Shown: positions 24,600 to 55,429, numbered from the stretch's first letter. The stretch: DNA of 64,000 nucleotides from Chrysoperla carnea (GCF_905475395.1 NC_058337.1:131833960-131897959); one strand, 5' to 3'. The notes: generated from the sequence alone by a model not told the origin. Numbers and translations are program-made.

Positions 24600-26565
24600 A
24601 TATTTCACTTGTTATTAAAACCATTTATTCTTTGGATTGTTCAAAATTTTAATACCGAAATTTTACATACTTACAAAACTAAACTGCCTTTATATGAGTC
24701 TGTACTTTTCCAAAATTTTCGAATAGATTTTGTTCCCTTGTGAATGAAATAGTGGATTAAAAATGTTAAAAAATTAAAAAGGGCGATCGCCTATGATCTT
24801 TCATTGATAGTAAGAAAGTTTAATAGCAAAAGCCTAATTGGATATAGAGTAATAATTTACGTTTTACTTCTTCCAAACAAAATGCGTGAAAATTATTGTT
24901 TATCAAATTGGTTTCTTGTGAGCGAGATCTTTAAATATTATTCTTTAAGAAACTTCATGAAATTTCTACAACAGTTCAAAAAAAAAAACAATACTTAAAC
25001 TTAAAGATTAAAGTGAGTTTTTTTGGAAATACATAACTATAACTATCTAAATATTTTTTCTTTAATATTACAAAATATTTACATTTAATTTAGTTCAATA
25101 AATCTTTTACATTTTTGGGTAATATATTTTAAACTTTGTGAAGCTAGGTACTAATAAACTATTTCAAAATTTTAAGTATAAATTTCGTGAAAGACTTGCA
25201 GGTATTTTAATTCGAAATAATATAATAATATACTTTTAGCTACAATAAAGCACTCAAACACCAAAAATAATAATTAAGTGTATGTAACTTTATTATAAGT
25301 ATATAATATTGAAGTATAAGGTAATATATTACCTTTTGCTACATTTTTTCGTTTTTTTTCTTTTTTCTCTTTTTACTTATACACAAACCGTTTAACTTGT
25401 TGAGTGATTACCGTGCATTTATTTGTAACGCATGAGCGCATTTGGTGTATTGCTGCAATTGCCGGACATTGGTTAAAATTATTTATACAAATGATTACCG
25501 CATTATTTTATCTATTAATATGTTACTAGAAACAGGAACGTATTTGAAATTAATTCAAGATAATTATAATTATTCGCCAAGGTCTTAAAGGTTCGATTTA
25601 GTTATTTATCAACCAAATATTTTAAAACTAGGGAATTAATAGTTTTGAGTAAGAAAATCATATTTACCTATTTGGAAAATTACTGAAGATGAGAAGCAGT
25701 TAATATGGCACTCATAATCAGCAACCAACTCTTAAATACTTTTTTAGAATGAACAAGAGATTCGCTGCAACAATATTTAATTATAAATCTAATGTAATAT
25801 ATATGTTTACTTATGCAACACCTAGTACAAGTATGCATTTTAAGTAAGCTACCATTTGTAATTTTTGACTAATGTATAATTATCGAAATTCTTTGGAATT
25901 TCGGCGTTTTTGGAATTCGTCATCGTCACACTCTGTCAAAATAGCATAGCCTCCTACCTTTTGCGGTTTATGAGATACAGTCCGCTGACAGGCTGGCAGA
26001 TGAACGGGCAGCGGAGTCTTAGTGATAGGGTTCTTGTTGGTTATTCTTGGGGTAGGGAACCCTAAAAAGCAGTAGATGTTTATGGAATAACTTCATCATT
26101 GAAAGAGTGTCCTATTAATGACAAATCAGTTCATACATACATTTTGACAATATTATTGTAATTTACTATGGTTTCTTAACATCCATATTCAACGCCTGCT
26201 GAACAAAATTTTAAACAAATATGAACAATCTTGGGAATGGAAACGCCTGCATAATTATTTTCAGGAAGATGCATTAAGGCACCTAACGGTAGCGCTAGAT
26301 ATAATTTATATAACATTCTTGGCGCCTGTGAAAAGGAGTCCATAATAATAAGAATGTTAACTAAAGAGAATGACAAAAACATACTATGCCTTCTCTATGA
26401 ACACTTATTTACTTTCTCTATGCACACCTACAGCTTGTTATGTAAAAACATCGAATATAAAAAAAATAAATTTGTGCCTACTTTCGAAATAATTTCTTTA
26501 ATTTTGTTGGCTTTAATTCCGAAAGATCTAAAGGGTTCATTTTAGAATGTTAAATATGTAGAAAA
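24600..26565. other. AT-rich stretch with one insect-wide repeat fragment
   Basis: No gene recognised. Around 25985-26070 the words GGCAGCGGAGTCTTAGTGAT, AGGGTTC and GGAACCCTAAAAA form a fragment of a repeat common in insects. The remainder is AT-rich without visible structure. Confidence 0.45.
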
Positions 26566-26569
26566 ATTC

Positions 26570-26641
26570 CACTCGGGTGGGGATCGAACCCACTACCTTT
26601 GCCAAGCCTGGCCAACATTCTAACAACTGAGCAACCAAGAT
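26570..26641 (-). pseudogene. tRNA-like sequence (tRNA pseudogene or SINE head)
   Basis: On the minus strand 72 bases have tRNA length, a perfect T arm GTGGG-TTCGATC-CCCAC with B box GGTTCGATCCC, and an A-box-like TTGCTCAGTTGTTAGA. The acceptor pairs at only five of seven positions, the D stem is broken and position 33 of the anticodon loop is A, so a functional tRNA is unlikely. Confidence 0.5.
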
Positions 26642-28125
26642 GTACGACAGCTGTGTCATATAAATCCAAATCCATGACTGTACAAATCTTTTACTCAGTA
26701 AATTGTTATACAAAGTCTGTATTGTACAATAATTTTTATTAAAAATAAATAAATCCACACATACTACACACATTTAAATTAAGTTTTAATAAAAATAATG
26801 TTTAAAAAAAAAATTTTTAAAAAAAACAACACACATTTTAATTACATAATATTTTTGGTTCATATATTATTATTTTATTATGATTATTAATTATTATATA
26901 AGTATAATATACACAATAATATACAAGAAATTAACGCTTACAAAAGTAAATCACAATTTAATTAATTTTGAAATAATTTACAATTAATGGAATTTATATT
27001 TTATACATGATGAAAATTATTATTTATAATTTATAGTTATATTTATTTATTTATGGTTCTGGACTAATTCCAATCAGGTATTGAGTTTGAGCGTGTATTC
27101 TTTTTCCAAAATAAATATTTTCACATTTATTATAAATAAATTCTTATCAAAACAAGGAAATGTTTTTTATTTCGTATATATATATATATATATATATTTC
27201 TTTGAAACGTTTCGTAATAATTCTTTATTAATGTTATTTCATTTTCAAGGGTTTTCGTCAATATTTTTTATGGTGATTGGCTGCATTCACAGTAACTGAT
27301 CAATGAGACAGCGTTCAGAACACATTCAGTAATAGAGTATTTTTTAATAACCTCAAAATTTTGAATTTAATCATCATTTCTTTTTTTTTTCATTTCAAAT
27401 AATTTAAAATTTTTTAACTTTTTAGTAAATGTCCAAATGATATAGTTTAATAACCATAAATTAAATATGATGCCAAGAAAATGTTTTCATATTTGTAGCC
27501 GGTTTTAGTCTCGCAAAAAATGCAAGATCAACATCAAGACTACGTCTACGGTAGCGAGAATAGGGCCAAAATCCTATCAAGATTAAGACCTTCAAGTGTT
27601 GGTCCTCCATGGTCTTTCCGGCCCCTACATCTTAAAACACGGCTGCGCATTTAGAGTCTTTCAAATGAATTTTAAAAAAAACATTTCCTCAAACAAGCAC
27701 TTTTAACTACCAGAATAAATAATCACGAGCTATTTGCCCAAAAACTTCAAATCTGAATGTTATGTGACTAGACTAAACATAAACGATCCGCTCGCCAAAA
27801 AGTATGTTAGAGTTCAATCAAACCAAAGTGGCACCGAGCAAGAGAGAGTGTATGATGTATATATATGCACTCGTATCTATACTCTCTCTTGTTCAGTGCC
27901 ACTTAGTTTTGATAGAACTCTACTTAAGAAGTTTTAGCACAAGATCAAAGTCATCTTCTTAATTTAACATGCATCTGAGATGCCTTATGTTTACTTAAGT
28001 TCTAAAGCTGTATTCACAATTATATTGTCTGATTATAAAATGTAGACCGATACAGATTAGCCATTGAAAGCATAATTCAAAATGACACCAAAAAACCGTG
28101 GAATTCTCACATTACCAGTTATCGA
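26642..28125. other. AT-rich stretch downstream of the LRR gene
   Basis: Contains a TA microsatellite (about 27177-27198) and the small MITE at 27810-27920. No exon is recognised. Confidence 0.45.
27810..27920. mobile_element. 111-bp palindromic MITE with TA flanks
   Basis: The arms GAGTTCAATCAAACCAAAGT and ACTTAGTTTTGATAGAACTC are imperfect inverted repeats, continuing through GGCACCGAGCAAGAGAGAGT / ACTCTCTCTTGTTCAGTGCC. TA flanks both ends (27808-27809, 27921-27922), fitting Tc1/mariner. Almost the whole element is hairpin. Confidence 0.75.
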
Positions 28126-28459
28126 ATGTCGACCAATCGTAAGGCAAAATGGAAATCCCAGTATTGGAAAATGACATACATATTCGTACAATGCATACAA
28201 GTTTTGGATTTTTTTCAGCACCTACTAGATTTTCTCGATATTTTGACATTTGCAAATCAAGAATTTCTTAAAAAATATCTGCATGTCTGCCATCTAGCAG
28301 GGAAAATGAAAACAAAAACATGTATGCTTTTTAAGAGTATGACATTTTACAGTAAAATGTTACATGCTTTAATATATACATGGTTCATTTTGATGGCAAA
28401 AAAAAAGCATGAACTTCATCGATGTAACTTAACAAAATTTTTGGAATGAACACATAATA

Positions 28460-29608
28460 TCATTGAAACGGTCGTAATTCTAAATCATCATCGTCGCCAA
28501 TTCGAAAATAAATAAACTTAACAATATATACAATAATTACAACTGGTATTAAAACCACTAACGCTGCAAGCGTAAACTCAATTATCATTAATATATCACC
28601 TTTATTTCGTTGAAAAAACGTTGCTCCACCATTTTCATTCGTATGCGGCTGTTGTTCAACACACATAAACGGGCTAAACATTATGTCATCCGTCAACGTA
28701 ACATTTACACGAAAATTTATAAACTCTTTTAAGATTTCCTCATGACGTGCACACGTAAATTGATTTCCTTGTATTTGTATATATTTTAAATTCTTTAAAT
28801 ATCGTAATTTATCGATATTAAAATCTAATAACTCGTTATTATTTATATACAATTCACGTAACTCACTTAACGGATAAAAATCTTGCGTATAATCAATTCG
28901 ACTATCGTTTAAAAAAACGTAATTAAATAAATTTAAATTATTATGAGCTAAATTTAATTTTTGTAATTTATATAAAATTTTTATGGCATTTGATGGAAAT
29001 TTTTGTAAACTATTATGTGAGAAATTTAATTCCTCTAATCGTACAGCTAATAAATTCACTTGATTCATGTAAATTACATGAATTTTATTATTATTTAAAC
29101 GTAAACAACGTAAATTTAAAAATAATGTTAATATATCACCATCAATATACGTTAATTGATTATGTGATAAATTTAGTATAATTAAATTTTGTTTTAAATC
29201 ATCAAACACTTCTAAATCAATTGTTTTTAATTGATTATGTTCTAAATTTAATGACACTAAATTTGTTAAACCATAAAACGCATTCACATCAATGATTTCA
29301 ATATGATTATGTGATAAATCCAAAACATGTAAATCATTTTTTAAAATTGAACGATTCATATTACGCGGCCAACCATTAATAAAGAATCCACTCACTAGAT
29401 GTGTTAGTTTACCATGTGTGATTTTCATTTGTGTTAAACTATTTTGATGAAAATGTTTTTGAAAACGTTTAAAATCTGTTGAAGTTGTATTAAAACATTC
29501 AATACTTCCATGTTGTGTTTCAAAATAATAGCATCCATCACATGATGTTTTTTGAATGTAAATCACCAAAATAAATGTTGTTAAAATCCATAATATGAGT
29601 TTTTCCAT
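28460..29608 (-). CDS. Leucine-rich-repeat type I membrane protein
   Basis: A 382-residue single-exon protein. Residues 1-23 form a signal peptide (MEKLILWILTTFILVIYIQ, then TSC). A short N-terminal cap with cysteines precedes about eight leucine-rich repeats of 22-26 residues (for example LHVLDLSHNHIEIIDVNAF, LVSLNLEHNQLKTI, LIILNLSHNQLTYI, LEELNFSHNSLQKF, LQKLNLAHNNL, LRELYINNNELLDF). A membrane segment follows near 345-370 (FTLAALVVLIPVVIIVYIV) and a short acidic tail ends DDDDLELRPFQ. Several NxS/T sites suit an extracellular domain. The form is that of a cell-surface LRR receptor or adhesion protein; I cannot assign a named family member. TGTGAATAG just before the ATG could be an acceptor for a 5' UTR intron. 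Confidence 0.88.
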   Translation of the reverse strand: MEKLILWILTTFILVIYIQKTSCDGCYYFETQHGSIECFNTTSTDFKRFQKHFHQNSLTQMKITHGKLTHLVSGFFINGWPRNMNRSILKNDLHVLDLSHNHIEIIDVNAFYGLTNLVSLNLEHNQLKTIDLEVFDDLKQNLIILNLSHNQLTYIDGDILTLFLNLRCLRLNNNKIHVIYMNQVNLLAVRLEELNFSHNSLQKFPSNAIKILYKLQKLNLAHNNLNLFNYVFLNDSRIDYTQDFYPLSELRELYINNNELLDFNIDKLRYLKNLKYIQIQGNQFTCARHEEILKEFINFRVNVTLTDDIMFSPFMCVEQQPHTNENGGATFFQRNKGDILMIIEFTLAALVVLIPVVIIVYIVKFIYFRIGDDDDLELRPFQ

Positions 29609-30535
29609 GTCTATTCACAAACAAAAAAACTACATTTTATTATATAAGTTATTTTTAACATAAATGAATAAATTGTTTAAGATGAGTCTTAAATGACAAA
29701 GCAACATTTCCCCGCAAATTAATTTAATGTATTTATTTAAAACGATTCCATTTAATTAAAAGAAATTATGAAACAAACAAGAGCCAAGTGTTTTATTTTT
29801 AAATACAAAACATATGATCATTTATAGGCCAGTTAAATTAAAAGTTCTAAGCTGTGTTAAAGCTTAATTTTTGATCATACTTTTTTTGAAATGTATTTTG
29901 AATAAGGCCGACTTTTTTCAGACAAAACTCGAGTTTCTTCGGACAATACTCGTGTTTTCCGAAACATAATTAAATCTTCGGATATAGTTCGGAAATAATG
30001 AATTTTTAATAATATATTCTTTTGTGGTTTTAAGACTTTAGATAGTTATTAAAATAACACCGAGAATTACCGGGGCGATTATTAGATGCAGTTGTGTTTT
30101 CACGGAAGTGCGCGGAAAAATGAAAAATAGTGCTATCTTTAGAGATATTGAAATCTCTTCCCCTTGTATAAAGTTGCGGGCAAAGCGAGATCAAAGTTCG
30201 AATGCAGAAACCAGATCTTCCCACGCCGGGTTTCACACACATGCCGTTAGTGGTGTTAATACATAATTATGATCATAGACTTTCTCTGTCGCCTTCTGAC
30301 CTCCGTTTAGGGGTCATTAACGTCCAACTATACCATACTACGAGCAAACCAAGGTCTGATACTACAGACAAAAATAAAATCGAAGAAAAAGAAGAATTTC
30401 ATTAAGAAAATGAAATTATGTTTAAATGAAATACAAAAATATTTTAGTTTTTAATACCCTTTTTCACTATGAGAACATGAAATAAATGGGAATAATTTCC
30501 GATAACGGGAGCATGGAATAAAAATTACATGTTGG
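29609..30535. other. Upstream region of the LRR gene
   Basis: No coding exon or element recognised on either strand. Chance frames around 30030-30405 overlap each other on opposite strands and lack domains. Confidence 0.4.
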
Positions 30536-30738
30536 CAGTGGCAGATTTAAGCTGTGGCGAAGGAACAGTTGCCCACTAGTTCCTCAAAGTTCATGTATGA
30601 AGACTAAAATAAGGAGAAGGGAAGACAAATTTGTAGGAAAGGGCACCACAAGAGGGGCACCAATTTGATTAACGAAGACTAAAAAAAACCTATTTACTCA
30701 TTTTGCCCACTGGGCCTTTTTTCCTAAATCCACCACCG
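30536..30738. mobile_element. hAT-like MITE (family H2), 203 bp
   Basis: Ends CAGTGGCAGATTTAAG and CTAAATCCACCACCG, internal TTGCCCACT and TTTTGCCCACTGGGCC. Flanks CATGTTGG (30528-30535) and CATTTTGG (30739-30746) agree at seven of eight bases, an aged 8-bp target duplication. Sister copy at 43819-44027. Confidence 0.75.
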
Positions 30739-31099
30739 CATTTTGGCCTTTTATCTAACTTTTTTGAAGTGAAAACTTCTTTAGCCACTTTAGCGATATG
30801 TAATTAATATTATATAATAAATAATATTTGGTAGAGTAAAATCTTTTGGTTTCGCGTCAACATGCTATGAATATAGCTACAGATATAACACCGTAACTTA
30901 GGAAACTAAAACTTTTTTCAATCGAAAGAACGACACCTATGTAATAATAATTAAAGCTGTACAATTAACTATTAACTAAAAGTGATTCTAATCTTTGATA
31001 GCTTCTCATTACTGTTCATAGATGGCGTATTATATTATTGATAAAAGTTTTTTATACACACGTTAATAATTTTAATTTAACACACGTTAATAAATTAAT

Positions 31100-31387
31100 C
31101 AGGGGTGTATCTACCGTCGTATCAGTCGTATCAATGATACGGGGCCCCCGAGCTAATGAGGCCCCCGGGATAATTCTACGCAATGTATATTTGACCATGT
31201 AAACTCACAGCAACATATTAATGCATCCCTATCTTATAATAATTGGTTACAAGAAAATATCAATGATACTTTATTGCAAAGTGAATTCAATAGTCAAATT
31301 ACAATTGGAGAGATGTATCTAGTTATGATCGTATTATTATTATATCTAATTATATCCAGGGCCCCTCCAAGTCGAGCTACGCCACTG
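31100..31387. mobile_element. hAT-type MITE, 288 bp, exact 8-bp target duplication
   Basis: Starts CAGGGGTGTATCTACC and ends GGTCGAGCTACGCCACTG-like (read CGAGCTACGCCACTG); both flanks are AAATTAAT (31092-31099 and 31388-31395). GGGGCCCCC blocks near both ends resemble the element at 19793-20106. No transposase frame. Confidence 0.85.
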
Positions 31388-31409
31388 AAATTAATTATAA
31401 AATTTAAAG

Positions 31410-31975
31410 AAAACAAGTGAAAGCAAACAATTGACTGAGTTAATTGTTGAAATACTATGCATATAGTCAGTGTTGATTTCTTTATCACATAACACATACA
31501 AACATGTGACACATACATAACTGATATTCAAGTATAGTGCATACTATAAAATTTCCGCCTAATTGGCCCCCACACGGGTAAACGGCGATGTTTACGAAAA
31601 AATGTTTCAAACAAAAGTTGTTTAATTTTTGATAAGGAACATTTTTTACATTTAAACTTTAGTTCTATCTCTAACGGTTTACAAGATTGGTCCTACGGAC
31701 CCAAGACCCAATTGACCTATGATGCTCATTTACGAACTTGACCTCACTTTTTACGTCCTGAGTACGCTGTAAATTTCAGCTCGATATCTCTTTTCGTTTT
31801 TGAGTTTTCGTGTCCACAGACGGACGGACGGACGGACGGACAACCAGAAATGGACTAATTAGGTGATTCTGTGAACACCTATGACAAAATTTTTTTCCTA
31901 GCATCATTATTTTTAAGCGTTACAAACTTGGGACTAAACTTAATATACTATGTATATTTCATATATACATGGTAT
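31410..31975 (-). repeat. Dispersed repeat family A, copy 5, near full length
   Basis: Inverted copy running from AACAAGTGAAAGCAAACAA to the terminal hairpin TATACTATGTATATTTC / ATATATACATGGTATA. It keeps all family landmarks; GGACGGACGGACGGACGGA shows local expansion of the GACG unit. It lies 22 bp from the hAT MITE at 31100-31387. Confidence 0.85.
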
Positions 31976-32999
31976 AAAAACATTGTTATTTCAAAGTTTT
32001 AAGTTTTCGCTTCAGTCGACAGTATCGCCATGACTGACTATCTTTTTTCTTAAGATTTTTTTCGATGGTGGTAGCAAGGGAATAAATTAAATTAAATGTT
32101 TAAATCAAAAAATGAATCTTGAAAACAACTTTTCATGCACATAGCAAGTGATTTTCGACTTAAATTAAATGGACTAAAAAATCTATTTAAATTGTGTGTG
32201 TAAAACGTCTCTCAATGTTGTGTACATACCAAAAATAATATTTTCATTTCATTAATAAACTCAAAACTCATACACAATATTTTTGTGGATATATTTTCGC
32301 CTGCCGTCGCGTTCACCACTGTTCTTCACACATAATATTTTTATAAAAATAGATCAAAACTATTTACTTATTCATTTTTCTCACAATAACAATAATTATT
32401 TTATCGTTTTCAACAACGACGACACAATATTATTCATACAAACACACTACATCAATTTCAAAAACTTTGATTATAAATAAAATATAAAAATTTTTATTTT
32501 AGTTAATATTAAAAAGATTATGTGCTACATAATTGTCTTATCTTTAATGCGGTTATTATTTTTAGTCCCTGTTTCTGATTTATCAATTTTTGTATGGTGT
32601 TGATATAAATTTCCCATGATTAAATTTTCTGAATAAAAAATATTAATTTTAATTTTTAAATATTGAGTAATTTGTTCTAATAGTTTTCCGTCTTATTGTG
32701 CGAGCACTGTTTTTAAAAACAAAACGGTATTGTGAACCTATTCCAAGGTTTTATTTTATCTGATGTTTTAAATAATAATAAAAAGATTTTTTTTATTATT
32801 TATTTACAAATGAAATAAGTTTAGTACAGTTAATAAAACGTTTTTAGGGTTTAAAATAGATATATTACTGTCGGCAGTGAAGAGATCCCTATCAAGTCAT
32901 AATCTGGAAGACCATTTTTATGTTTGTTTTTTTTTAAATGTGGCCATATTTTGGCTGAGATTATCTACTCCACAAACAAGTGAAATTTACAAAATTAAA
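31976..32999. other. AT-rich stretch without genes
   Basis: No exon or clear element. CGACAACGAC-like simple sequence near 32410 is the only mild departure from AT-rich background. Confidence 0.4.
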
Positions 33000-33330
33000 A
33001 AAACCCCCGACAAATTTTTCGGATACGGAACCCTAAACGCGCACCTGAAAATTATTTTAAAACACTCTCCATTAAATTACCTTTTTCTTTAAAGCCATTT
33101 TCAAACTGAGCCGATTTTGAAGATCATCGTCAATTTTTTAGTTTTTTCGGGTACGGACTCCTAAACTTGCACTTGAAACATAGCTAAGAACACTCTCCAT
33201 TAAATTAGCTTTTAAAAAAAAATCTAAATCGGTTCATCCGCTTAGGCACTACGATGCAACAGACAGGCAGACAGATACACACACATGGCGGTCAAACTTA
33301 AACCACCCTTTTTTTTAGTTCGGGGGTTAA
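33000..33330 (-). repeat. Dispersed repeat family C, copy 3, with a partial duplication
   Basis: On the minus strand it begins at the CCCCGAACTAAAAAAAAGG-type end near 33325 and continues into GTACGGAACCCTAAA-type ends. Two such ends occur (near 33025 and 33150), so part of the repeat is duplicated. Confidence 0.65.
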
Positions 33331-33602
33331 AAACATAAAAATCAATTATCTGCTCGAGTTAAGCGTGATTTGCATGTTGGCAACGTTAGCACACAATTAA
33401 AATTTGAAATGGATCAAAAGAAAATAAGAAGAAATGTGCTTTTTCAGAATTTTCGAAAACCAGTTTTGTTTTAATTGAAACGAAACCGGATTTTTCCAAA
33501 TTGTTAAAAATAGATAATCTGAATCATCACAAAATTCATAAAAACATGAATGCTAAAAGGCTTGTGTTTCAGATCAAACTACTTAAAAGCTCAAACAAAA
33601 AA

Positions 33603-34050
33603 ATAGGGTATTCCACTATGTTTGAAAAAGTACTTCAAAATGTTGATTTTCCCAATAAAAGGCCACAAAAAAATCTATTTCGGCAAAATAAACACACTTT
33701 CTTGCCATAAAATTAAATTAAATTTTAAACCTTTTTTATCCTCGCAAAAACGCTGTCATCCATTTTGGTGACGTAATATTGGTAAAAACAAAGTCGTGTT
33801 TGTAATTATTATATGTATAAATATCTAAAGTTGATGGCAACCTGCAATTAATTTGAAAACCATCAACAAATTAGTAATTGATACTCATTATTTTTGCCTA
33901 TATGATGTCACATCATGGCGGCTCGTGTTTTAGGTCACTTGATATACATATTAAAAACTACGACTTTTAATTTTAATATAATAAAACAATAATGTGCTTT
34001 TATGACTCAAAATCAGAATATTTAAATATATTTCTACATAAATTTTAATT
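33603..34050 (-). repeat. Dispersed repeat family B, copy 3, truncated
   Basis: Starts with ATAGGGTATTCCACTATG, which is the inverted right end of the family, and contains inverted TTTTAGGTCAC and GATGTCACATCATGG. The other terminal repeat is missing. Confidence 0.65.
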
Positions 34051-34665
34051 TTTATCAGAATTCATTATTTATTTTTCACTACCAAAAGTATCCTTTTAAA
34101 AAAACCTACTAAAATTTCAGAATTTATTTGAAAAACATAATATTTAAAAAAATTAAACTCTTGAATGGCTGGACTATTAAGTAATTTAATTTTTTTTTTA
34201 AATATTAAGTGGCAAATAATTATATTCACGCAATATTCAAGGTTAAGATTTTCAATTTTGGGTAGGTCAATATAATTATAATAAGTTAAGTATGAATAGT
34301 GAACACAGTATGAACTCATTGTAATATGAATAAGTCCATTGATTACAGGTATTTACTTATATATAAATGATTCATTAAAAGAATCGACTCTACCTTTTTG
34401 CTAGTAGTCAGTCCAACGGTCAACACGTTTTTTTTTTATTGGAAATTTTATTCAATTTATCATTATGTATTACTAACATTAATTTACTGGAAGCAGAAAA
34501 TGGAAATAATATTAAATTGAAAATTTAAAGAAACCGGCGACATAAAATCAGATTTTGTCGATTTGTTTGTGGCATTGTAGCTCCTAAATAGGTGAACCAA
34601 TTGAAAATGTTAATGTAAAAGTATCCACAGAGGTATTTTAAACATTACAGGAAAAATATTGTTAA

Positions 34666-35304
34666 GGATGTATGAGCATGGTAGTGGGGACACAAATTTA
34701 AAAATAGATATTTTCAATTTTGATGATAAAATTATATTATTACTTGACGATATAAGACGAAAAGTAAGAATAAAATTTTTCGATATCTGGCTTAATTTTC
34801 AAAATATCGAAAATTGAAAATTTTGTTTAATTATTTAGCTTTCGATATTTCGAAAACCAAGACACATATCGAAAAATTTTATTCTTATTTTTCGTCTACA
34901 TTCATGAAGTTATAACAAAATTCATCATCAAAGTTGAAAATAAGATAAAAATAATTTCAACCCTTAAGCTACCCTGCTCTTACATCCCTTATATGGACGG
35001 TGACACTTAGTTTTTTTCTTTTCTAATTCATTGCTAATATGTTTACTTTCTATTAAAAAGTTTTTTTTAAATTTGTTTTCATTCATTCCAAATGAAAATT
35101 ATCAAAAACTTCCAAAATATGTCGTTTTTTGAGATTCCTCCATAAGAGCCAATGTATTTTATATCGATTTTTAATGACTTTTTTCTTAAAAATTTGCACG
35201 GATACCTAAGCTGAAATTTTAACCACATGTTCTTTGAGTAAAAGACTACCTACAAACAAATTTTGAGCCTTTAAATCAAACATTGTTGTCATGCTCGTAT
35301 ATCC
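34666..35304. mobile_element. TTAA-flanked MITE (piggyBac-like), element 1
   Basis: Ends GGATGTATGAGCATG and CATGCTCGTATATCC are inverted repeats, flanked by TTAA at 34662-34665 and 35305-35308. TTAA duplication is the signature of piggyBac-superfamily integration. An internal inverted copy of the end also occurs near 34970-34992, and CGATATTTCGAAAA-type palindromes lie between. No transposase frame. Confidence 0.75.
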
Positions 35305-35339
35305 TTAAAATAATGCATTGTTCATTTATACCGTTTTAA

Positions 35340-35876
35340 GAATGTACGAGCGCTAGGGCAATTTTGGATAAAAGGCTTGATTTTTTTTATATATAAAAAA
35401 AATCAACCCTTTTGAAATAATGAGTCAAACCTGACTCATCTGTGACTCATATCTTACGTAAATTATGACATTGCGTGATTCAATTTGACGTCATAATTAC
35501 GTCGTTGTGTTCACTGTGCATGAAGTTGAAATAAGTATAAATCAATTCTGAAAATTACAAGGAGGGTTTTCCGATTATTTAAATAAGTAAATTACTTCAA
35601 AAGTAGGCATATTTAACGTTGGTCTTTTGGTAAAACAGTAGATATGTTTTCATAGTTTTTTTCATAGATCGATCTGCTTTTAAAGTCATTTATTTATTGT
35701 TAATTAAATAATCGGGCAATCCCTCTCCCTGAAAATTTTCAGAATTGACTTAGACTTAGTCCAACTTCATATGCCCCCCACCCCTAAAATTTTCAGAATT
35801 GATTTAGACTTAATCCAACTTCATATAAAAAAAAATCAAGCCTTTTATCCAAAATTGTCCTGGCGCTCGTACATCC
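35340..35876. mobile_element. TTAA-flanked MITE (piggyBac-like), element 2
   Basis: Inverted ends GAATGTACGAGCGCTAGGG and CCTGGCGCTCGTACATCC continue for about 50 bp (TTTTGGATAAAAGGCTTG and its complement). TTAA flanks both ends (35336-35339, 35877-35880). It lies only 31 bp from element 1 and shares its terminal motif G(G/A)ATGTA(T/C)GAGC, so the two are related families or nested relics. Non-coding. Confidence 0.8.
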
Positions 35877-37113
35877 TTAATATAAATTGTAAATATTTTT
35901 CCGGGTCAAACTGTACATTTATTAACAATGATTATGATTGTGTTAAAATGTTGTAAATATGTCTGACGTTTACATATTCTTATCTTGATAAAAAAAAATA
36001 TATTTAAATATAAAGGTCGAAATTAAACAATTTTATTAAAACAAGCAAACCGACTGCTGACATCACTCAATCTAACTGAAAACATTTAACTTATGCATGC
36101 ATGCTATTTTAATCATTCAATTCACATATCGTCAGGTTCTAGTTGATTGATGTAGACAGGGAAATTAAGAAAAGTCGAGAGAGTTCGATTCTGATATAGG
36201 TGCAAGTATGGATTCAAATAATTTCTTGGGTTGGCCAAATATTCTTATCTTATCAAACTAATTATTTTGTCATTTCTGACTTACTTAAAAATATTGGCTT
36301 TCTTCCCTTACTCTCTGAAGGGGGGAGGGAATTGTTCGCTGTGAAGTTCAAAGCTAGAATATAAAAGAAGTTCTAGGGAGCTTATTTCTGAAAATTTTAT
36401 CCGAAGAAAAAGTCACTGAAAGATTCAAAACCTTTCCAATAAGAATCCTTACCACAAGTCGAGGGGTCAAAGTCTCGAACGAATAAGAATGAAAGTTATT
36501 TTTTCTCAGGAGAATACTTTACTAAAATAAGCTTTCGAGGCGTATATTATTGACCAAGCTTAGAACTTTTTGATCACTCTGATTAATAAAAAACCATAGT
36601 AAGTATGACCCTAAAAAGCAACACCAATAACTTTTTGATTAAATAATTGAGAACTTACTTATGGTACTTCTAGACAAATAATCTAGAATTCATTATCTTA
36701 AGGTTTCTTGAGATAACCGTGGGGGCCCTTACAAGGCGCTAAAAGAAAAATGAGAGAAGAAAATGTTAAAAAATGTTTCTTGCTACACCGTAGCTATTAA
36801 TCTGATTCTCATACCGTAGCCATGATAATCATTTTAGGGCAATGGTTTTTCTCTGATTTAAAGTCTGTTAGAATCAAAACTTTCTTACAGATGACTTAAG
36901 GACTAGTCATCTGCAAACCGAAATTTTGCTCATGGTGACCACTTTTGGAAATTTGTAAATTTTGAAAGTGATTTTGATAATGAAATCGTTAGCACATTTT
37001 AGCCTATCTCAATAAATGTCTAATAGCAACATATTGTATAATTATCTATACTCCCAAATTAGAAATGAAAAAGTTGGATGACGCCTGTCTAACAATAATC
37101 TCTTTTGTTCTAG
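35877..37113. other. Intron of na upstream of the first visible exon
   Basis: Ends in the acceptor TTTTGTTCTAG before the exon at 37114. No upstream na exon (domain III voltage sensor, domains I and II) could be recognised here or farther left, so the preceding intron is large or its exons lie beyond the window. Confidence 0.5.
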
Positions 37114-55353
<18,240 letters not shown>

Positions 55354-55423
55354 ATTCACTTGGTTTTTTTTAAGTAGATCATAATAATTCATTTTATATA
55401 TTCTATTAAAAAATTTTAGAAAA

Positions 55424-55429
55424 AATAAA
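55424..55429 (+). promoter_or_regulatory. Polyadenylation signal AATAAA of na
   Basis: AATAAA occurs 71 bases after the na stop codon, a suitable position for a short 3' UTR. Longer 3' UTRs are not excluded. Confidence 0.5.

Noticed and set aside
28126..28449. 107-residue plus-strand open frame beside the LRR gene
   Set aside because: No domain, signal or membrane pattern, no promoter or splice context; AT-rich chance frame.
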